A DNA stretch of 64,000 nt from Sphingomonadales bacterium (GTDB lineage: Bacteria > Pseudomonadota > Alphaproteobacteria > Sphingomonadales > Sphingomonadaceae): the NCBI GenBank assembly GCA_016720115.1, contig JADJXT010000001.1, forward strand, positions 248,001 to 312,000. The letters are read 5' to 3'. The notes under the pieces are model-generated. The model ran no database searches. It was given only the letters and a program-made list of their open reading frames with translations, and had not been told where the DNA came from. A program made the position numbers and the translations under genes. Below are positions 11,221 through 23,297 of this stretch, one piece after another. The stretch's first letter is position 1. Each line of letters starts with the position of its first letter.

Positions 11221-12614
11221 CACATGTGGATCGGCTTGCCCTGCACCGCCATAGCGGCTTCCTTCAGCGCTTCCGAATGGGTCGGGTGCGCGTGGCAGGT
11301 ATAGGCAATGTCTTCGCTGGTGGCGCCGAATTCCATCGCCTGGGCGGCCTGCGCGATCATCGTGCCGGCAACGCTGGCTATGCACCAGACGCCCAGCACG
11401 CGATCGGTCGCGGCATCGGAAATGACCTTCACGAAACCATCGGGCTCATGGTTGGTCTTGGCGCGGCTGTTCGCCATCATCGGGAATTTGCCAACCTTGA
11501 CCTCGCCCCGCTCCTTGGCCGCTTCCTCGGTCAGTCCGACGCCTGCGATTTCGGGGAAGGTGTACACCACCGAGGGGATGACATCATGGTTGATGATGCC
11601 TGTCAGTCCGGCGATATTCTCGGCACAGGCAATGCCTTCATCCTCGGCCTTGTGCGCGAGCATGGGGCCGGGAACGACATCGCCGATCGCCCAGATTCCG
11701 GGGGCGGCGGTGCGGAAATCATGGTCGGTTTCGATCTGTCCGCGCGCGTTCACCGAAAGACCCGCCTTGTCGAGCGCAAGGCCATCGGTGTTCGGGCGGC
11801 GGCCGATGGAAACCAGCACGCAATCGGCTTCGATGGTTTCGCTCGCGCCTCCCGCAGCAGGCTCGACGGTGAGCGTGGCTTTCTTGCCCTTAACCTGAAC
11901 GCCGGTAACCTTGGTCGAAAGCTTGAACTCGAAGCCCTGTTTTTTGAAGATCTTGTTCGCTTCCTTGCGGACATCGCCGTCCATGCCGGGAAGGATCTGG
12001 TCGAGATATTCGACCACGGTGACCTTTGCACCGAGGCGCCGCCAGACCGAGCCAAGCTCGAGCCCGATCACCCCGCCGCCGATGACCACCAGATGGCCGG
12101 GTACCTTGGCCAGTTCGAGCGCGCCGGTCGAATCGACGACGATGCCCTTGGCATTATCGACGTCGACCCCGGGCAGCGGAGTCACCGACGAACCCGTGGC
12201 GATGATGAAATTGTCCGCCGTGTAGCTCTTGCCCGCAACCTCGATCGCATTGGCGGAGGTGAAGGCGGCGTGGCCCTTGATCCATTCGACTTTGTTCTTT
12301 TTGAACAGAAATTCGATTCCGCCGGTGAGGCCCTTGACGGCATCGCGGCGCTGGCCGTGCATCGTTTCGAGGTCGAGGCTCATCTTGTCGATCTTCACGC
12401 CCAGCTTGGCGAGTGCCCCGCCTGCAGCTTCCGCATAAAGTTCGGAGGCGTGCAGCATTGCCTTGGACGGGATGCAGCCGACATTGAGGCAGGTGCCGCC
12501 CAGCGTTTCGCGGCTTTCGACGCACGCGGTCTTCAGGCCAAGCTGCGCGGCGCGGATGGCGGCGACATAGCCGCCCGGGCCTGCGCCGATAACGATCAGG
12601 TCAAAATCTGCCAT
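11220..12614 (-). CDS. lpd: Dihydrolipoyl dehydrogenase (E3)
   Basis: A 464-aa flavoprotein disulfide reductase. The N-terminal FAD motif (VIGAGPGGYVAAIRAAQLG), the redox-active disulfide GGTCLNVGCIPSK, the NAD-binding GGGVIGLELGSV, the second FAD motif AIGDV and the C-terminal HAHPTHSE with the catalytic His-Glu pair are all present. E3 reoxidises lipoyl groups of the 2-oxoglutarate dehydrogenase complex. It lies 10 bases after odhB and completes the odhA-odhB-lpd set. Length is normal. Confidence 0.95.
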   Translation of the reverse strand: MADFDLIVIGAGPGGYVAAIRAAQLGLKTACVESRETLGGTCLNVGCIPSKAMLHASELYAEAAGGALAKLGVKIDKMSLDLETMHGQRRDAVKGLTGGIEFLFKKNKVEWIKGHAAFTSANAIEVAGKSYTADNFIIATGSSVTPLPGVDVDNAKGIVVDSTGALELAKVPGHLVVIGGGVIGLELGSVWRRLGAKVTVVEYLDQILPGMDGDVRKEANKIFKKQGFEFKLSTKVTGVQVKGKKATLTVEPAAGGASETIEADCVLVSIGRRPNTDGLALDKAGLSVNARGQIETDHDFRTAAPGIWAIGDVVPGPMLAHKAEDEGIACAENIAGLTGIINHDVIPSVVYTFPEIAGVGLTEEAAKERGEVKVGKFPMMANSRAKTNHEPDGFVKVISDAATDRVLGVWCIASVAGTMIAQAAQAMEFGATSEDIAYTCHAHPTHSEALKEAAMAVQGKPIHM

Positions 12615-12624
12615 GGTCTGTTCC

Positions 12625-13869
12625 TTACAGGTCGATCAGCAAGCGGGTGGGGTCCTCGATCGCTTCCTTGATCGTCTTCAATGCGGTCACCGCCTCGCGG
12701 CCGTCGATGATGCGGTGATCATAGCTCAATGCGAGATACATCATCGGGCGGACGACGATCTGGCCGTCGCGCACGACCGGGCGATCCTCGATGCGGTGCA
12801 GGCCGAGCACGGCGGACTGCGGCGGGTTGATGATCGGGGTGGACATCAGGCCGCCGAAAATCCCGCCATTCGAAATGGTGAACGTGCCGCCCGCCATGTC
12901 TTCCATGGTCAAGGCGCCATCCTTGGCGCGCTTGCCCAGATCGCCGATCGCTTTCTCGATATCGGCAAAACCGAGCTGGTCGACATTGCGGACCACCGGG
13001 ACGACAAGGCCATTGGGGGCCGAAACCGCAACCGAGAGGTCGACATAGTCATGATAGACGATCTCATCGCCCTGGATCTGCGCATTGACCGCCGGGAAAT
13101 CCTTGAGCGCGAGGCAGGCGGCCTTGGCAAAGAAGCTCATGAAGCCGAGCTTCACGCCATGCTTCTTTTCAAAGCTGTCCTTGTAGCGGTTGCGCGCCTC
13201 CATCACCGCCGACATGTCGACATCGTTGAAGGTGGTGAGCAGGGCTGCCGTATTCTGCGCATCCTTCAGCCGCTTGGCGATGGTCTGCCTGAGCCGCGTC
13301 ATTCGCACGCGCTCCTCGCGGCGCTCGCCCGCAACCGCCGCAGCGGGGGCAGGGGCAGCTACAGGCGCGGCAGCCGGGGTCGACGGGGATGTCGGTGCAC
13401 CACCCTTGGCCGCAGCGAGCACGTCTTCCTTGGTCAGCCGGCCATCCTTGCCGCTGCCCTTCACCTTGGTCGGATCGATGCCGAGTTCGAGCACGAGGCG
13501 GCGCACCGCAGGCGACAGCGTCAGGTCTGCCGAAGCCGCTACAGGCGCGGTATCCTGCGCCACCTTCTGCTCGTCGACCGGCTTGGCCGATTCGGTGCGC
13601 GGCACGATCGGATCGCTGCCCGCTGCCGTGGTTTCATCGCCAATCAGCGCGATCAGCGCGCCGACATTGACGGTGTCGCCCTCGTTCACAAGCTGCTCGG
13701 TAAGGATTCCGGCCACGGGGCTGGCGACTTCGACCGCGACCTTGTCGGTTTCAAGGCTGGCAATCGGCTCGTCGAGTTTCACCGCATCGCCGGGCTTTTT
13801 CAGCCATTGGCCAAGCGTGGCTTCGGTAATCGATTCGCCGAGGGTGGGGACTTTGACTTCGGTGCTCAT
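12625..13869 (-). CDS. odhB: Dihydrolipoyllysine succinyltransferase, E2 of 2-oxoglutarate dehydrogenase
   Basis: A 414-aa protein with, in order, one lipoyl domain ([16 protein letters not shown], lipoyl Lys in [10 protein letters not shown] near residue 43), a Pro/Ala linker, a peripheral-subunit-binding domain ([32 protein letters not shown], here quoted by its ends only as SPAVRR and TKEDV), a second Ala/Pro linker and the catalytic acyltransferase domain. The active-site motif [11 protein letters not shown] lies near the C-terminus. ATG 13869 gives the family start [12 protein letters not shown]. It follows odhA after 23 bases. Confidence 0.95.
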   Translation of the reverse strand: MSTEVKVPTLGESITEATLGQWLKKPGDAVKLDEPIASLETDKVAVEVASPVAGILTEQLVNEGDTVNVGALIALIGDETTAAGSDPIVPRTESAKPVDEQKVAQDTAPVAASADLTLSPAVRRLVLELGIDPTKVKGSGKDGRLTKEDVLAAAKGGAPTSPSTPAAAPVAAPAPAAAVAGERREERVRMTRLRQTIAKRLKDAQNTAALLTTFNDVDMSAVMEARNRYKDSFEKKHGVKLGFMSFFAKAACLALKDFPAVNAQIQGDEIVYHDYVDLSVAVSAPNGLVVPVVRNVDQLGFADIEKAIGDLGKRAKDGALTMEDMAGGTFTISNGGIFGGLMSTPIINPPQSAVLGLHRIEDRPVVRDGQIVVRPMMYLALSYDHRIIDGREAVTALKTIKEAIEDPTRLLIDL

Positions 13870-13892
13870 ATCATTCGCTCCTTGGGGGGAGT

Positions 13893-16715
13893 TTATTTCT
13901 TTTTTGTTGTGCGCTGGCGACGGATTTCGTCGCGGACGCCATGGCCAAGCGCATGGGCGATCAACGCCGCCTGCTCGGCCTGGTGCCGCTTCATCAATCC
14001 GGTGGCGGGCGAAGCGCTGGCCTTGCGTCCGGCATAGCGGGCACGTTGCGGCCCGGTATCCGCCTGCGCCAGGCATTCCTCGATCAGCGGTTCGACGAAG
14101 AACCATGCGCCATTATTCTGCGGCTCTTCCTGCGCCCAGACCACCTCTTCAAGATTGGTCATGCGCTTCAGGCGCACCACCAGCGGCTCGCCCGGGAAGG
14201 GATAAAGCTGCTCAAGGCGGACGATTGCGGTGTTTGTGTCGCCCGCCGCGTTGCGCGCTTCCATCAGGTCATAGGCGACCTTGCCCGAACAGAGCACGAG
14301 CCGCTTCACATCCTTGTCCGCAGGTGCCGACGGGTCCGAAAGGATGCGCATGAAATGGCTTTCGCCCTGGAAATCCTCCGCCTTTGAAACCGCCAGCTTG
14401 TGCCGCAGCAGCGATTTCGGCGTCATGACGACAAGCGGCTTGCGGAAGCTGCGGTGCATCTGGCGACGCAGCAGGTGGAAGAAATTGGCCGGTGTGGTGC
14501 AGTTGGCGACCTGGATATTGTCCTCGGCACATAGCTGCAGAAAGCGTTCGAGCCGTGCCGAACTATGTTCTGGCCCCTGCCCCTCGAACCCGTGCGGCAA
14601 CAGCATGACAAGTCCGTTGGCGCGCAGCCATTTCGATTCGCCGCTCGCGATGAACTGGTCGATGATGGTCTGCGCCCCGTTGACGAAGTCGCCAAACTGG
14701 CCTTCCCACATCACCAGCGTCTTGGGGTCCGCCCCGGCAAAGCCATATTCAAAGCCGAGCACGCCAAATTCGGAGAGCGGGCTGTCATAGACCTCAAACC
14801 GGCCATGCGGCACGGTCGACAGCGGGACATATTTTTCCTCATTGGTCTGGTCGACCCAGACGGCGTGGCGCTGGCTGAAGGTGCCGCGGCCTGAATCCTG
14901 GCCAGACAGGCGCACGCCAAAGCCTTCGGAGAGCAGCGACCCGAAGGCGAGTGCCTCACCCGTCGCCCAGTCGAAATTCTCGCCATTGGCGAACATGTTC
15001 TTCTTGGCGTCCAGCACGCGTCCGAGCGTCGGGTGGATCGTGTGGCCTTCGGGAACGGTTGTCAGCGTGCGGCCAAGCCCGTCCATCAGTTTCCTGGAAA
15101 TGCCGGTGGGAACATTGCGGCGCGCGGTTTCGGGGTCGGCGGGCTTGTTGAGCCCTGCCCAGCGTCCGCCGAACCAGTCGGCATCATTGGCCTTGTAGGT
15201 CTGGCCTGCTTCAAATTCCTGTTCGAGGATCTGGGTGAAGCGCATGGTGTGTTCGGCAGCCCAATTGGCATCGATCACGCCTTCGGCCTGCAACCGCGCG
15301 GCATAGACTTCGCTCACCCCGGGCTTGCCCTTGATCACCTTGTACATCAGCGGCTGGGTGAAACCGGGTTCGTCGCCTTCATTATGGCCAAAGCGGCGAT
15401 AGCACCACATGTCGATCACGATGTCGCGGTGGAAGTGCTGGCGGAATTCGATCGCCATCTTGCAGGCAAAGGTCACCGCTTCGGGATCGTCGCCATTGAC
15501 GTGGAAGATGGGGGCCTGCACGCCCTTCGCCACATCACTCGGATAGGGTGAGGAACGGGCGAATTGCGGCGAGGTCGTGAAACCCACCTGATTGTTGACG
15601 ATGAAATGGATGCAGCCGCCGGTATTGTATCCGCGAATGCCCGAGAAGCCGAGGCATTCCCAGACAATGCCCTGCCCGGCAAAGGCGGCATCGCCGTGCA
15701 GCAGTACCGGCAGCACCTGTTCATGCTTGCCCAGATCGTCGCGGATCGCCTGGTTGGCGCGAACCTTGCCCAGCACCACCGGGTTCACCGCCTCAAGGTG
15801 CGAGGGATTGGGGACGAGCGACATGTGCACCTTGACGCCGTCAAACTCGCGGTCGGTCGAGGTGCCGAGGTGGTATTTGACATCGCCCGAACCGCCGACA
15901 TCTTCGGGGTTGGCCGATCCGCCCGAAAATTCGTGGAAGATGATGCGATAGGGCTTGGCCATCACATTGGCGAGCACGTTCAGGCGGCCGCGATGCGGCA
16001 TGCCGTAAACGATTTCGCGCACGCCCAGATGGCCGCCATATTTGATGATCGCTTCGAGTGCGGGGATCATCGCCTCACCGCCATCGAGCCCGAAGCGCTT
16101 GGTGCCGACATATTTGCGCGCGAGGAATTTTTCGTATTGCTCTGCTTCGATCACCTTGGCGAGGATCGCCTTCTTGCCCTCTGGCGTGAAAGCGATGGCG
16201 GCGTCCTTGCCCTCCATGCGTTCCTGCAGGAAGCGGCGCTCCTCGACATCGGCGATGTGCATATATTCAAGGCCGACGGGCCCGCAATAATTGGCGCGTA
16301 GCGTGGCGACCAGTTCGCGAACGCTCACCCAGTCAAAGCCCAGCGTGCCGCCGACATAGACCTGCCGGTCGAGGTCGGCTTCGGTAAAGCCGTGATAGGC
16401 GGGGTCGAGGTCTGCCGGGATTTCCTGCTTCGAAAGGCCCAGCGGATCGAGATTGGCGGCCAGATGCCCGCGCACGCGATAGGTGCGCACCAGCATCATC
16501 GCACGGATCGAATCGCCCGCCGCGGCAACGGCATCACCATTGCTTACCGGCTTCCCCGCTGCCTTCGCAGCAGCCCTGATCTCGACCGCCATCTGCGTGG
16601 GATCGAGCGCGCCGGTCAGCTCGTCGGTCTCGCCGACGCGCCAGTTCGGGCGCTGCCAGCTGGGGCCGCGCTCGGGTTCCTTGGCAGATTCGAATTCGTG
16701 GTTTTCGTAACCCAT
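13893..16715 (-). CDS. odhA: 2-oxoglutarate dehydrogenase E1 component
   Basis: A 940-aa thiamine-diphosphate enzyme, the usual length. N-terminal region is followed by [33 protein letters not shown], a ThDP/Mg-binding [14 protein letters not shown] near residue 390, and [10 protein letters not shown], all diagnostic of the SucA family. The C-terminal domain carries the [19 protein letters not shown] segment. It decarboxylates 2-oxoglutarate and transfers the succinyl group to E2. ATG 16715, preceded by an AAGGTGAG ribosome-binding site, was preferred to the longer in-frame start at 16853, which would read through the intergenic repeat. It heads the odhA-odhB-lpd group. Confidence 0.95.
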   Translation of the reverse strand: MGYENHEFESAKEPERGPSWQRPNWRVGETDELTGALDPTQMAVEIRAAAKAAGKPVSNGDAVAAAGDSIRAMMLVRTYRVRGHLAANLDPLGLSKQEIPADLDPAYHGFTEADLDRQVYVGGTLGFDWVSVRELVATLRANYCGPVGLEYMHIADVEERRFLQERMEGKDAAIAFTPEGKKAILAKVIEAEQYEKFLARKYVGTKRFGLDGGEAMIPALEAIIKYGGHLGVREIVYGMPHRGRLNVLANVMAKPYRIIFHEFSGGSANPEDVGGSGDVKYHLGTSTDREFDGVKVHMSLVPNPSHLEAVNPVVLGKVRANQAIRDDLGKHEQVLPVLLHGDAAFAGQGIVWECLGFSGIRGYNTGGCIHFIVNNQVGFTTSPQFARSSPYPSDVAKGVQAPIFHVNGDDPEAVTFACKMAIEFRQHFHRDIVIDMWCYRRFGHNEGDEPGFTQPLMYKVIKGKPGVSEVYAARLQAEGVIDANWAAEHTMRFTQILEQEFEAGQTYKANDADWFGGRWAGLNKPADPETARRNVPTGISRKLMDGLGRTLTTVPEGHTIHPTLGRVLDAKKNMFANGENFDWATGEALAFGSLLSEGFGVRLSGQDSGRGTFSQRHAVWVDQTNEEKYVPLSTVPHGRFEVYDSPLSEFGVLGFEYGFAGADPKTLVMWEGQFGDFVNGAQTIIDQFIASGESKWLRANGLVMLLPHGFEGQGPEHSSARLERFLQLCAEDNIQVANCTTPANFFHLLRRQMHRSFRKPLVVMTPKSLLRHKLAVSKAEDFQGESHFMRILSDPSAPADKDVKRLVLCSGKVAYDLMEARNAAGDTNTAIVRLEQLYPFPGEPLVVRLKRMTNLEEVVWAQEEPQNNGAWFFVEPLIEECLAQADTGPQRARYAGRKASASPATGLMKRHQAEQAALIAHALGHGVRDEIRRQRTTKKK

Positions 16716-16730
16716 TTTCTCACCTTTTTC

Positions 16731-16883
16731 CTCTCCCACCGGGAGAGGGATGTGAAGACTTACGGGCTTGCCCGTTAGTCGTAGCTGGGTGAGGGGTTCT
16801 GGCCTATTGAGGGCACACAGCCCCTCACCAACTTCGCCTAAGCCTGCGGCCAAGGCTTCGTATCCTCTCCCAAGGAGACAGGA
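16731..16883. repeat. Intergenic REP/MITE-like palindromic element between sucD and odhA
   Basis: The segment opens with CCTCTCCCACCGGGAGAGGG, a short-loop hairpin, and closes with TCCTCTCCCAAGGAGA. In between, GGGTGAGGGGTTCTGG and CAGCCCCTCACC form an inner inverted repeat around 16790-16830. This layout (outer GGGAGAGG ends, inner GTGAGGGG/CCCCTCAC) is a known style of dispersed intergenic repeat in proteobacteria. It may act as an mRNA processing or attenuation site between sucD and odhA. Confidence 0.65.
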
Positions 16884-16886
16884 TTT

Positions 16887-17767
16887 TTATCCCTTCAACG
16901 CTTCAACCAGTGTCGTTCCCAACTCGCTCGGCGAAGCGGCAACGCGGATGCCTGCGGCTTCCATCGCAGCGATCTTCGATTCGGCATCGCCCTTGCCACC
17001 CGAAACGATCGCGCCGGCATGGCCCATGCGGCGACCCGGAGGGGCAGTGCGTCCGGCGATGAAACCGGCCATCGGTTTCTTGCGGCCGCGCTTGGCTTCG
17101 TCGATCAGGAACTGTGCGGCCTGCTCCTCGGCATCGCCGCCGATTTCGCCGATCATGATGATCGACTTGGTGGCTTCGTCGGCAAGGAACAGTTCGAGCA
17201 CGTCGATGAAGTTGGTGCCGTTCACCGGATCGCCGCCAATGCCGACAGCGGTGGTCTGGCCCAGGCCTTCATTGGTGGTCTGGAACACGGCTTCATAGGT
17301 CAGCGTGCCCGAACGCGAAACGACGCCGACCGAACCCTTGGAAAAGATGTTGCCCGGCATGATGCCGATCTTGCATTCATTGGGGGTCAGCACGCCGGGG
17401 CAGTTCGGGCCGATCAGCCGCGACTTCGAACCCGAAAGCGCGCGCTTGACGCGAACCATGTCGAGCACCGGAATGCCTTCGGTGATGCAGACGATCAGCG
17501 GAACTTCCGCGTCGATGGCTTCAAGGATCGAATCGGCGGCGAATGGCGGCGGAACATAGACCACGCTGGCATCGGCGCCGGTCACCTGCACCGCCTCTGC
17601 CACGGTATCGAACACCGGCAGGTCGATATGCGTCGTGCCGCCCTTGCCGGGGGTCACGCCGCCGACCATCTGTGTGCCATAGGCAAGCGCTGCCTGCGTA
17701 TGGAAAGTGCCGGTTTCGCCGGTCATCCCCTGGGTGATGACCTTGGTGTTTTTGTTGACCAGTATGC

Positions 17768-17771
<4 letters not shown>
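16887..17771 (-). CDS. sucD: Succinyl-CoA synthetase alpha subunit
   Basis: A 294-aa CoA-ligase alpha subunit. It has the N-terminal [20 protein letters not shown]oA-binding segment, the [12 protein letters not shown] motif, the [10 protein letters not shown] signature and the active-site His in [17 protein letters not shown], all at expected positions. The start codon is TTG (17771-17769). It overlaps the upstream gene's stop as TTGA, so translation is probably coupled. In many alphaproteobacteria sucC precedes sucD; here a small secreted-protein gene sits in that place and sucC must be elsewhere. Confidence 0.94.
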
Positions 17772-19272
<1,501 letters not shown>

Positions 19273-19408
19273 TTAGGGGCGCGTTAGGCCGATTCGAACC
19301 TTACGGCAACCCTATAAAGACCCGAAGTTAAGGCTTTTTATGATAATAGTTCGCAGTTGCATTAGAGCATCCAAGAGACCCGTTCCTTGGTGTCGACTTT
19401 GTATATTT

Positions 19409-20788
19409 TCAGCCTGCAACGCGCTTCAGCATGTCCATCCAGATCGGGATCTGGCCATGAAAGCCCTCGGCCCAGACGCGCTCGTCAAGCCCGTGCGCGC
19501 CTTCGCGTTCGCCGACTATGCCCCAAAGCCCGCCAAAGCCATATACCGGGATGCCGTGGGCGCGCAAAAAGGCTCCATCGGTGGCGCCCGCCGACTGGTA
19601 AGGAACGACCGGCGCCCCGGGAAACCGCGTCGCCACCGCAGCCTTATAGGCGTCGAGCACATCCTGCCGGATCGGGGTGGGCGCGGTTTCGGGGGTCTGT
19701 GATCCCTCGACTAGCGTGACAGCAACGTCCGGCCCGGCCAGCGACTGGAGCTGCTGGCGCACCTCCTCTACCTTCACGCCCGGGAAGATCCGGCAATTGA
19801 CATTGGCTTCGGCCCTTTGCGGCAGGGCATTCGGCGCATGCCCGCCCGACAGCATCGTCGCCACGCAGCGCGTCCGCGTGCTTCCCGGATCATTTGCCTC
19901 GACCAGATCCGCCGTCTCCCGGTCACCGGGATCGGCGAGGTAGCGTTTGATCAGTTCGCCATATTGCCCGCCATCCTTCTCGGCGAGCAGGGAAAAGCCC
20001 GCGCGCGTCGCATCGTTGATCATCGGCGGGAACCGGTGCGCTTCAAGGGCGGTCAGTGCATTCGATAGCGCGTAGATGGCATTGTCCGCGCGCGGCGCGC
20101 TGCTGTGTCCGCCCCTGTTGGTCGCGGTCAGCTTGAAATCGGCGTAGGTTTTCTCGGCGATCTGCATCGCAAACAGCTCAGGCCGACCATCCTTGAACAC
20201 CGATCCACCGCCCGCATCGCTGTTAAGCCCATATTCCGCGTCGATCAGTGAACGCCATTCGGTCGCCGCACGCCGCGCGCCATTGCCGGTGGTTTCCTCA
20301 TCGCCGGTAAAGAGAATGATCAGGTCGCGTGTCGGCTGAAAACCCTCGGCCTTCAGATATTGCAGCGCGATCAATATGCCGGTGAGCCCAGCTTTGTTAT
20401 CGTTGGCGCCCCGCCCGAGATACCAGCCGCCTTCTTCGCGGAATTTGAACGGAGGATATTTCCAGTCGCTCTCTTTCGCCTCGACCACATCCATATGCGC
20501 CATCAGCAGGATCGGCTTTTTGCCGCTGGGCTTGGCTGCGGGCCATCGTGCGATCAGTGTCTGGGTGCCGTCATGGTCCTTGACGACGACATTGGTGATG
20601 CCTGCCTTGCGGAATTCTGCGGTGAGCAATGCCGTCAACCTGCCAAACTCTGCGGTTCGCCCTTCGACAGTCGGTATCTCTACGATTTTGGCAAACAGAT
20701 CGCGCTCCGCCGCACGCTGTGCGTCTTGCGCTTGCGCCGCCGAACACAGGAGCGTTGCGCCCAGAAGTGCCGCTATGTGCCGTTTCAT
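19409..20788 (-). CDS. Secreted M20 family metallopeptidase
   Basis: A 459-aa protein with a signal peptide (cleavage near SAAQA/QDAQ) and the M20/ArgE/CPG2 fold. Metal ligands and neighbours are recognisable: LLMAHMDVV (His, Asp), GRGANDNKAG (Asp), FTGDEETTGNGA (catalytic Glu pair), and a dimerisation domain with GGHSSAPR. The C-terminal third contains YQSAGATDGAFLR and ends with the conserved HGLDERV. The family removes amino acids from di- or tripeptides or opens acylated amino acids; the signal peptide places it in the periplasm. ATG 20788 has a GAGGAGAAAT ribosome-binding site directly upstream and lies 22 bases from the end of zapE. Confidence 0.88.
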   Translation of the reverse strand: MKRHIAALLGATLLCSAAQAQDAQRAAERDLFAKIVEIPTVEGRTAEFGRLTALLTAEFRKAGITNVVVKDHDGTQTLIARWPAAKPSGKKPILLMAHMDVVEAKESDWKYPPFKFREEGGWYLGRGANDNKAGLTGILIALQYLKAEGFQPTRDLIILFTGDEETTGNGARRAATEWRSLIDAEYGLNSDAGGGSVFKDGRPELFAMQIAEKTYADFKLTATNRGGHSSAPRADNAIYALSNALTALEAHRFPPMINDATRAGFSLLAEKDGGQYGELIKRYLADPGDRETADLVEANDPGSTRTRCVATMLSGGHAPNALPQRAEANVNCRIFPGVKVEEVRQQLQSLAGPDVAVTLVEGSQTPETAPTPIRQDVLDAYKAAVATRFPGAPVVPYQSAGATDGAFLRAHGIPVYGFGGLWGIVGEREGAHGLDERVWAEGFHGQIPIWMDMLKRVAG

Positions 20789-20810
20789 ATATTTCTCCTC
20801 GAACCGCAGC

Positions 20811-21923
20811 CTATCGTGCACCATGCCCTTCGGCCAGATATTCCTCCGACTGCATTTCCATCAGCCGTGATACCGTGCGTTCGAATTCGAAGCGGCCATC
20901 GCCTTCGGGGTAGTGCGCATCGGGTGCGGCATCCGCCGCCGCGAGCAGCTTGACCCGATATTCGTACAGCGCATCGATCAGCGTCACAAAACGTGCGGCC
21001 TCGTTGCGGTTATGCGGCCCCAGCACCGGAATGCCGACAATGATAACCGTGTGAAACCGCCGCGCGATGGCCAGATAGTCTGCCGCGCCGCGCGCTTCGG
21101 CACATAGCCGTTTGAACGAAAAAACCGCGACGCCCTTCAGCGCCTTGGGCACGTGCATCGTCCGCCCCGCCCCCACATCGATTTCGGCTGAGGGCACATG
21201 CGCCCGATCTTCGGGGGGATAGTCGGTCAGCCGGAAAAAGGTTTCCGACAGCTCTCTGGTCGCTTCCGGTCCGTTGGGAACCAGCCAGGTGCGCGCTTGC
21301 CCCAGCCGGTCGCGGCGATAGTCGGTTGGCCCGTCGAGTGCCATGACGTCAAGCCGCACTTTCACCAGATCGATGAAAGGCAGGAAAAGCTGGCGGTTGA
21401 GGCCGTCCTTGTACAAATCGTCGGGATGGCGGTTCGATGTCGTGATTACCGTAACACCCGCATCGAACAGCCCGACAAAGAGGCGGGACATGATCGCCGC
21501 GTCCGCCATATTATTGACCACCATCTCGTCAAAGCAGAGAAGTCGTGCCTCGTCGGCCAGCGCGGCGACCACAGGCGGGATGGGATCGCCTTTCTCTTTT
21601 TCGCGCTCTACCTTCAGCCGGGCGTGGATATCGAGCATGAATTCATGGAAATGCGCGCGCCGCTTCCGGTTCACCTGCACATTGTCGAAGAACAGATCCA
21701 TCAGCATCGATTTGCCGCGCCCGACCCCGCCCCAGAGGTAGAGCCCGCGTACCGGCTCGGGCTTCTTGCCAAGGAAACGCCAGAGGGTGCTGCCGCGCGG
21801 CGGGACGGCTTCAAGTTGTTGCTGGATGTCAGCCAGTTTGGCGGCGGCCTGCGCCTGATCCGTATCCGGCTTGAGTTCGCCCGCCGCGACCAATGCTTGA
21901 TAGGCAGCGAGCAGTCCGGTCAT
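20811..21923 (-). CDS. zapE: Cell division protein ZapE (AFG1-like ATPase)
   Basis: A 370-aa AAA-type ATPase. The Walker A motif (LWGGVGRGKSMLMDLFF) and Walker B (LLCFDEMVV) are about 60 residues apart, with sensor TTSNRHPDDLYKDGLNRQLFLPFI downstream, the hallmark of the LACE1/AFG1/ZapE family. In E. coli ZapE associates with the Z-ring; in eukaryotes the homologue acts on mitochondrial respiratory proteins. Its start overlaps the stop of the thioesterase gene by four bases, placing it in an operon headed by sdhB, an arrangement consistent with a role near respiratory membrane proteins. Confidence 0.93.
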   Translation of the reverse strand: MTGLLAAYQALVAAGELKPDTDQAQAAAKLADIQQQLEAVPPRGSTLWRFLGKKPEPVRGLYLWGGVGRGKSMLMDLFFDNVQVNRKRRAHFHEFMLDIHARLKVEREKEKGDPIPPVVAALADEARLLCFDEMVVNNMADAAIMSRLFVGLFDAGVTVITTSNRHPDDLYKDGLNRQLFLPFIDLVKVRLDVMALDGPTDYRRDRLGQARTWLVPNGPEATRELSETFFRLTDYPPEDRAHVPSAEIDVGAGRTMHVPKALKGVAVFSFKRLCAEARGAADYLAIARRFHTVIIVGIPVLGPHNRNEAARFVTLIDALYEYRVKLLAAADAAPDAHYPEGDGRFEFERTVSRLMEMQSEEYLAEGHGAR

Positions 21924-22417
21924 CTTTTGTCTTGGGATGCCTTGCGGATCGTGCCTGAGAAAGAGGCGACGATATGTTCGTCATTCGCGCCCTGCACCAC
22001 CATGCCGCGCAGGAAGATCAGCCGGCCCGTTTCGCGCACTTGCTCTACCACCGCATCGAGCGGTTCGTCGATCCGACCCCCACCGATAAACTGGGTGCCG
22101 AGATCGAGCGTCACCGAAAAACCGGCATTGAGCGAGCCGAACTGGTGCGCGGCGGCGAAAAGCGCCACGTCGATCAGCGACAAGGTCACCGCACCATGGA
22201 CATTGTCCCCCAGATTGCTGTGCTTGCGCGTGGGGTGCATCCGCACCCGGGCGCGTGGGCGGCCATCGGGCAGCGGCGCTTCGGGGCGGACGGCCAGCGG
22301 CTCGATAAAGGCGTTGAACCGCGTCTTGTCGTTGAGGTTCCAGCTCAGCCAGCCGTCGTCCTGCGCCTGTGCATCGAAATGTCCGGCAGGTAGCGGGGCT
22401 TCGATGCCGTCGTTCAA
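21920..22417 (-). CDS. PaaI-type hotdog thioesterase
   Basis: A 165-aa single hotdog-fold protein. The core helix [23 protein letters not shown] corresponds to the HGG...D motif of acyl-CoA thioesterases, with NVHGA in place of the usual VHGG. Strands [15 protein letters not shown] and [12 protein letters not shown] follow. Substrate is unknown. Start and stop overlap sdhB (22414-22417) and zapE (21920-21923) by four bases each, so the three genes are translationally coupled. Confidence 0.83.
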   Translation of the reverse strand: MNDGIEAPLPAGHFDAQAQDDGWLSWNLNDKTRFNAFIEPLAVRPEAPLPDGRPRARVRMHPTRKHSNLGDNVHGAVTLSLIDVALFAAAHQFGSLNAGFSVTLDLGTQFIGGGRIDEPLDAVVEQVRETGRLIFLRGMVVQGANDEHIVASFSGTIRKASQDKR

Positions 22418-23193
22418 ATCTGCCGCTCCGCCATCAGCTTCTTGGTTTCGGCAATCGCCTTGGCAGGGCTCAGCCCCTTGGGGCAGGCATTGGCGCAGTT
22501 CATGATGGTGTGGCAGCGATAGAGGCGGAACGGATCTTCCAGATCGTCAAGCCGCTCGCCGGTCATTTCGTCACGGCTGTCGGCGAGCCAGCGATAGGCC
22601 TGCAGCAGGATTGCGGGGCCAAGGAATTTGTCGCTGTTCCACCAGTAAGACGGGCAGCTGGTCGAGCAACAGGCGCACAGGATGCACTCATACAGGCCAT
22701 CGAGCTTGGCGCGGTCTTCGGGGCTTTGCAGACGTTCCTTGCCCGAAGGGGTCGGGGTAACGGTCTGCAGCCATGGCTTGATCGAGGCATATTGGGCGTA
22801 GAAATGCGTCAGGTCGGGAACCAGATCCTTGACCACTTCCATATGCGGCAGCGGGGTAATGGTGACATCGCCCTTGCAGTCCTCGATCGCGGTGGTGCAG
22901 GCGAGGCCGTTTTTGCCGTTCATGTTCATCGCGCACGAGCCGCAAATGCCTTCGCGGCACGAACGGCGGAAGGTAAGCGAACTGTCCTGCTCCGACTTCA
23001 TCTTGATGAGTGCGTCGAGCACCATCGGGCCGCAATTGTCGGTGTCGACATCGAAGGTGTCGTAACGTGGATTCTCTCCGCTGTCGGGATCGTAGCGATA
23101 GACCTTGAACTTGCGCGCGGTGCCATTGCTGGTCGCGGCATGGGTTTTGCCCTTCTGGACCTTGCTGTTCTTCGGCAAAGTGAATTCGGCCAT
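22414..23193 (-). CDS. sdhB: Succinate dehydrogenase iron-sulfur subunit
   Basis: A 259-aa ferredoxin-type protein of complex II. The N-terminal domain has the [2Fe-2S] ligands in [17 protein letters not shown] and the distal Cys near GLACT. The C-terminal domain has the [4Fe-4S]/[3Fe-4S] pattern [16 protein letters not shown] and [20 protein letters not shown] 23193 gives the family start. sdhC, sdhD and sdhA are not seen in the 104 bases upstream or beyond it, where an unrelated ATP-grasp gene begins, so sdhB is separated from them or they lie outside the window. Confidence 0.95.
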   Translation of the reverse strand: MAEFTLPKNSKVQKGKTHAATSNGTARKFKVYRYDPDSGENPRYDTFDVDTDNCGPMVLDALIKMKSEQDSSLTFRRSCREGICGSCAMNMNGKNGLACTTAIEDCKGDVTITPLPHMEVVKDLVPDLTHFYAQYASIKPWLQTVTPTPSGKERLQSPEDRAKLDGLYECILCACCSTSCPSYWWNSDKFLGPAILLQAYRWLADSRDEMTGERLDDLEDPFRLYRCHTIMNCANACPKGLSPAKAIAETKKLMAERQI

Positions 23194-23297
23194 GTTTCTA
23201 CCCCGATACTGAATCTGCGAACGCCCTAACCAAGCGGGCACGCCCAGGCAAATGCAATTTTTAACCGTGCGGTTGAATGCAGGTTTTTGACTCCACC

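Noticed and set aside
11226..12671. 481-codon open frame on the plus strand
   Set aside because: It is the antisense of lpd; long antisense frames are expected in G+C-rich codon-biased genes, and it has no domain.
12613..14037. 474-codon open frame on the plus strand
   Set aside because: Antisense of odhB; the minus-strand protein has all E2 motifs.
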